Part shown: piece by piece, positions 5,435 through 6,035 of the stretch | How the letters are laid out: each line of letters begins with the position of its first letter | Numbering within the stretch: position 1 is the stretch's first letter | DNA from: Deinococcus piscis | Lineage (GTDB): Bacteria; Deinococcota; Deinococci; Deinococcales; Deinococcaceae | DNA: 6,035 nucleotides | Reading direction: 5' to 3' | Assembly (NCBI RefSeq): GCF_014653275.1 | Contig: NZ_BNAL01000062.1 | Span: 1 to 6,035 of the forward strand | The notes under the pieces: model-generated | Database searches by the model: none | Seen by the model: the letters and a program-made list of their open reading frames with translations, nothing else | Told to the model about the DNA's origin: nothing | Position numbers and translations under genes: made by a program

Positions 5435-5669
5435 GTGGCACTTCGCCCAGTTTGTAAGGGATAGACGGTGGCACTTCGCCCAATTAACGGTGGCACTTCG
5501 CCCAGTTGCTCTCCCAGAGACGGTGGCACTTCGCCCAATTAACGGTGGCACTTCGCCCAATTAACGGTGGCACTTCGCCCAGTTGCTCTCCCAGAGACGG
5601 TGGCACTTTGTCCAGTTTGTAAGGGATAGACGGTGGCACTTCGCCCAATTAACGGTGGCACTTCGCCCA
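5435..5669 (+). repeat. Iteron array of a plasmid origin: nine copies, spaced 22 or 33 bases
   Basis: The core GTGGCACTTCGCCCA occurs in the same orientation with starts at 5435, 5468, 5490, 5523, 5545, 5567, 5600, 5633 and 5655. Eight copies are identical; the seventh (5600-5614) reads GTGGCACTTTGTCCA. Start-to-start distances are 33, 22, 33, 22, 22, 33, 33, 22, all multiples of 11, so every copy faces the same side of the helix. Three linkers join them: ATTAACG (short), GTTTGTAAGGGATAGACG and GTTGCTCTCCCAGAGACG (long). Direct repeats of this size and phasing next to a replication gene and an AT-rich stretch are the hallmark of initiator-binding iterons that set replication and copy number. 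A vestigial copy may start with ATAGACGG at 5691. Confidence 0.92.
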
Positions 5670-5716
5670 GTTTGGCCTCAATCTGACGTCATAGACGGCA
5701 AAGGCGAGGTCCCCTT

Positions 5717-5774
5717 GAATGATTGATCATTCTTTTTTTCTTTCTTTTTTTATCTTCTAATAGAGAATCAATCA
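5717..5774. other. AT-rich, pyrimidine-tract candidate unwinding region with inverted repeats
   Basis: GAATGAT (5717-5723) and ATCATTC (5726-5732) form a perfect inverted repeat with TG at its centre, followed by T-rich sequence; on the plus strand this also resembles a weak intrinsic terminator that could stop transcripts entering from the insertion sequence. A competing pairing joins TGATTGAT (5720-5727) to ATCAATCA (5767-5774) across the tract. Bases 5730-5751 are all pyrimidine. In iteron plasmids the duplex usually opens in such a stretch. Confidence 0.55.
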
Positions 5775-5786
5775 CTCAGGAAGCGC

Positions 5787-5802
5787 ATGGTCCACTGACC
5801 AT
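5787..5802. promoter_or_regulatory. Inverted repeat upstream of the initiator gene (candidate operator)
   Basis: ATGGTC (5787-5792) and GACCAT (5797-5802) are perfect reverse complements with CACT between. Its centre is 24 bases from that of the next inverted repeat. Confidence 0.4.
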
Positions 5803-5810
5803 CTGGCCCC

Positions 5811-5826
5811 TGGCAAACCTTTGCCA
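5811..5826. promoter_or_regulatory. Inverted repeat TGGCAAA/TTTGCCA just before the initiator gene (candidate Rep operator)
   Basis: TGGCAAA (5811-5817) and TTTGCCA (5820-5826) are perfect reverse complements around CC, ending 9 bases before the Shine-Dalgarno. Each arm carries TGGCA, the left half of the iteron core. In iteron plasmids, initiator dimers typically repress their own gene at inverted repeats made from part of the iteron, so autoregulation is likely here. No convincing -35/-10 pair was found nearby. Confidence 0.5.
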
Positions 5827-5834
5827 AACCCCCT

Positions 5835-5838
5835 AGGA
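5835..5838 (+). promoter_or_regulatory. Shine-Dalgarno of the initiator gene
   Basis: AGGA at 5835-5838, 7 bases before ATG 5846, supports that start. Confidence 0.6.
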
Positions 5839-5845
5839 TCAACCC

Positions 5846-6035
5846 ATGCCCCAGTCAGGAGAACCGGCCAGCCTCAGCGCCCTGCTGGGTAGCCATGCGA
5901 TGGAGCGTAATCTGGCGCGCATCGGACCCATCATTGCCCTGAACCGCGTGCCGGCGAACCGGACAAGCTGGAGCAAACAGCTCAGCGCCGGCCCTTTTGG
6001 AGAAATCCGTGCCAGCTGCACGGCGCTAGGCGGCC
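5846..6035 (+). CDS. Plasmid replication initiator protein, N-terminal 63 codons only
   Basis: An open frame begins at ATG 5846 after a Shine-Dalgarno and runs off the window edge. It starts MPQSGEPASLSALLGSHAME and continues RNLARIGPIIALNRVPANRT. I read it as the initiator because it follows nine iterons and an AT-rich region in the expected order and orientation. The segment ERNLARIGPIIALNR also resembles, from memory, the start of replication initiators annotated on Deinococcus plasmids. The DNA-binding winged-helix part would lie downstream, so the initiator family cannot be decided from these residues. It would bind the iterons to start replication and probably represses its own gene through the inverted repeats at 5787-5826. 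The opposite-strand frame at 5839-6021 is a shadow. Confidence 0.78.
   Translation, partial: MPQSGEPASLSALLGSHAMERNLARIGPIIALNRVPANRTSWSKQLSAGPFGEIRASCTALGG

Larger units (their letters stand above)
5435..5845 (+). other. Probable plasmid replication origin
   Basis: In order: nine phased iterons (5435-5669), a linker with GACGTC (5685-5690), an AT-rich pyrimidine tract (5730-5758) flanked by inverted repeats, two 16-base inverted repeats, and the initiator gene at 5846. This is the usual layout of an iteron-controlled origin, with melting expected in the AT-rich part. I could not find a consensus DnaA box (TTATCCACA or near variants). Function is inferred from layout. Confidence 0.8.

Noticed and set aside
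5435..5669. CRISPR array reading of the direct repeats
   Set aside because: The intervening sequences are only 7 or 18 bases and recur themselves, so they are linkers between iterons rather than spacers.
5670..5845. DnaA boxes in the origin
   Set aside because: No TTATCCACA or single-mismatch version was found by eye on either strand; a weaker site cannot be excluded.
5839..6021. A 60-codon minus-strand frame at the right edge
   Set aside because: It is opposite the better supported initiator gene, which has a Shine-Dalgarno and the expected position after the iterons.

Overview
The window looks like a piece of a plasmid or secondary replicon from a GC-rich bacterium, most likely Deinococcus or a close relative. 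The reasons are an XPB-type helicase followed by the start of a Bax1/DUF790 nuclease gene (a pair known in archaea and found in Deinococcus), an IS982-like insertion sequence, and an iteron origin beside a replication-initiator gene. The host assignment is inference from gene content; no rRNA or other marker is present.

Minus strand, read right to left: a 746-residue protein (4344-2104) joins an N-terminal NERD-like nuclease domain to a superfamily 1 helicase. A 183-base gap (1921-2103) follows and holds a single CRISPR-repeat-like sequence of 37 bases. Then comes a tight three-gene unit: a small uncharacterised protein (1920-1612), the XPB-like superfamily 2 helicase (1615-203), and the first 72 codons of the Bax1-like nuclease (216 to beyond base 1). 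Overlaps of 4 and 14 bases suggest translational coupling.

Plus strand: a complete 846-base IS982-like element (4479-5324) has 16-base perfect terminal inverted repeats and a 5-base target duplication, TACGC. It sits between the nuclease-helicase promoter region and the origin. The origin has nine iterons (5435-5669) whose starts are 22 or 33 bases apart, all multiples of 11, so they lie on one face of the helix. A pyrimidine/AT-rich stretch (5717-5774) follows, then two 16-base inverted repeats (5787-5802, 5811-5826) that probably act as operators, and the 5' end of the replication-initiator gene (5846 to beyond 6035).

Working together: the right part is a replication control unit. The left part encodes two helicase-nuclease systems, one fused in a single polypeptide and one split into two proteins. 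Either or both could serve DNA repair or defence against foreign DNA. Their proximity is the most interesting aspect of the window, but a shared pathway is not shown by the sequence. The nuclease-helicase gene also contains an unusual number of perfect short inverted repeats, including one of 26 bases.
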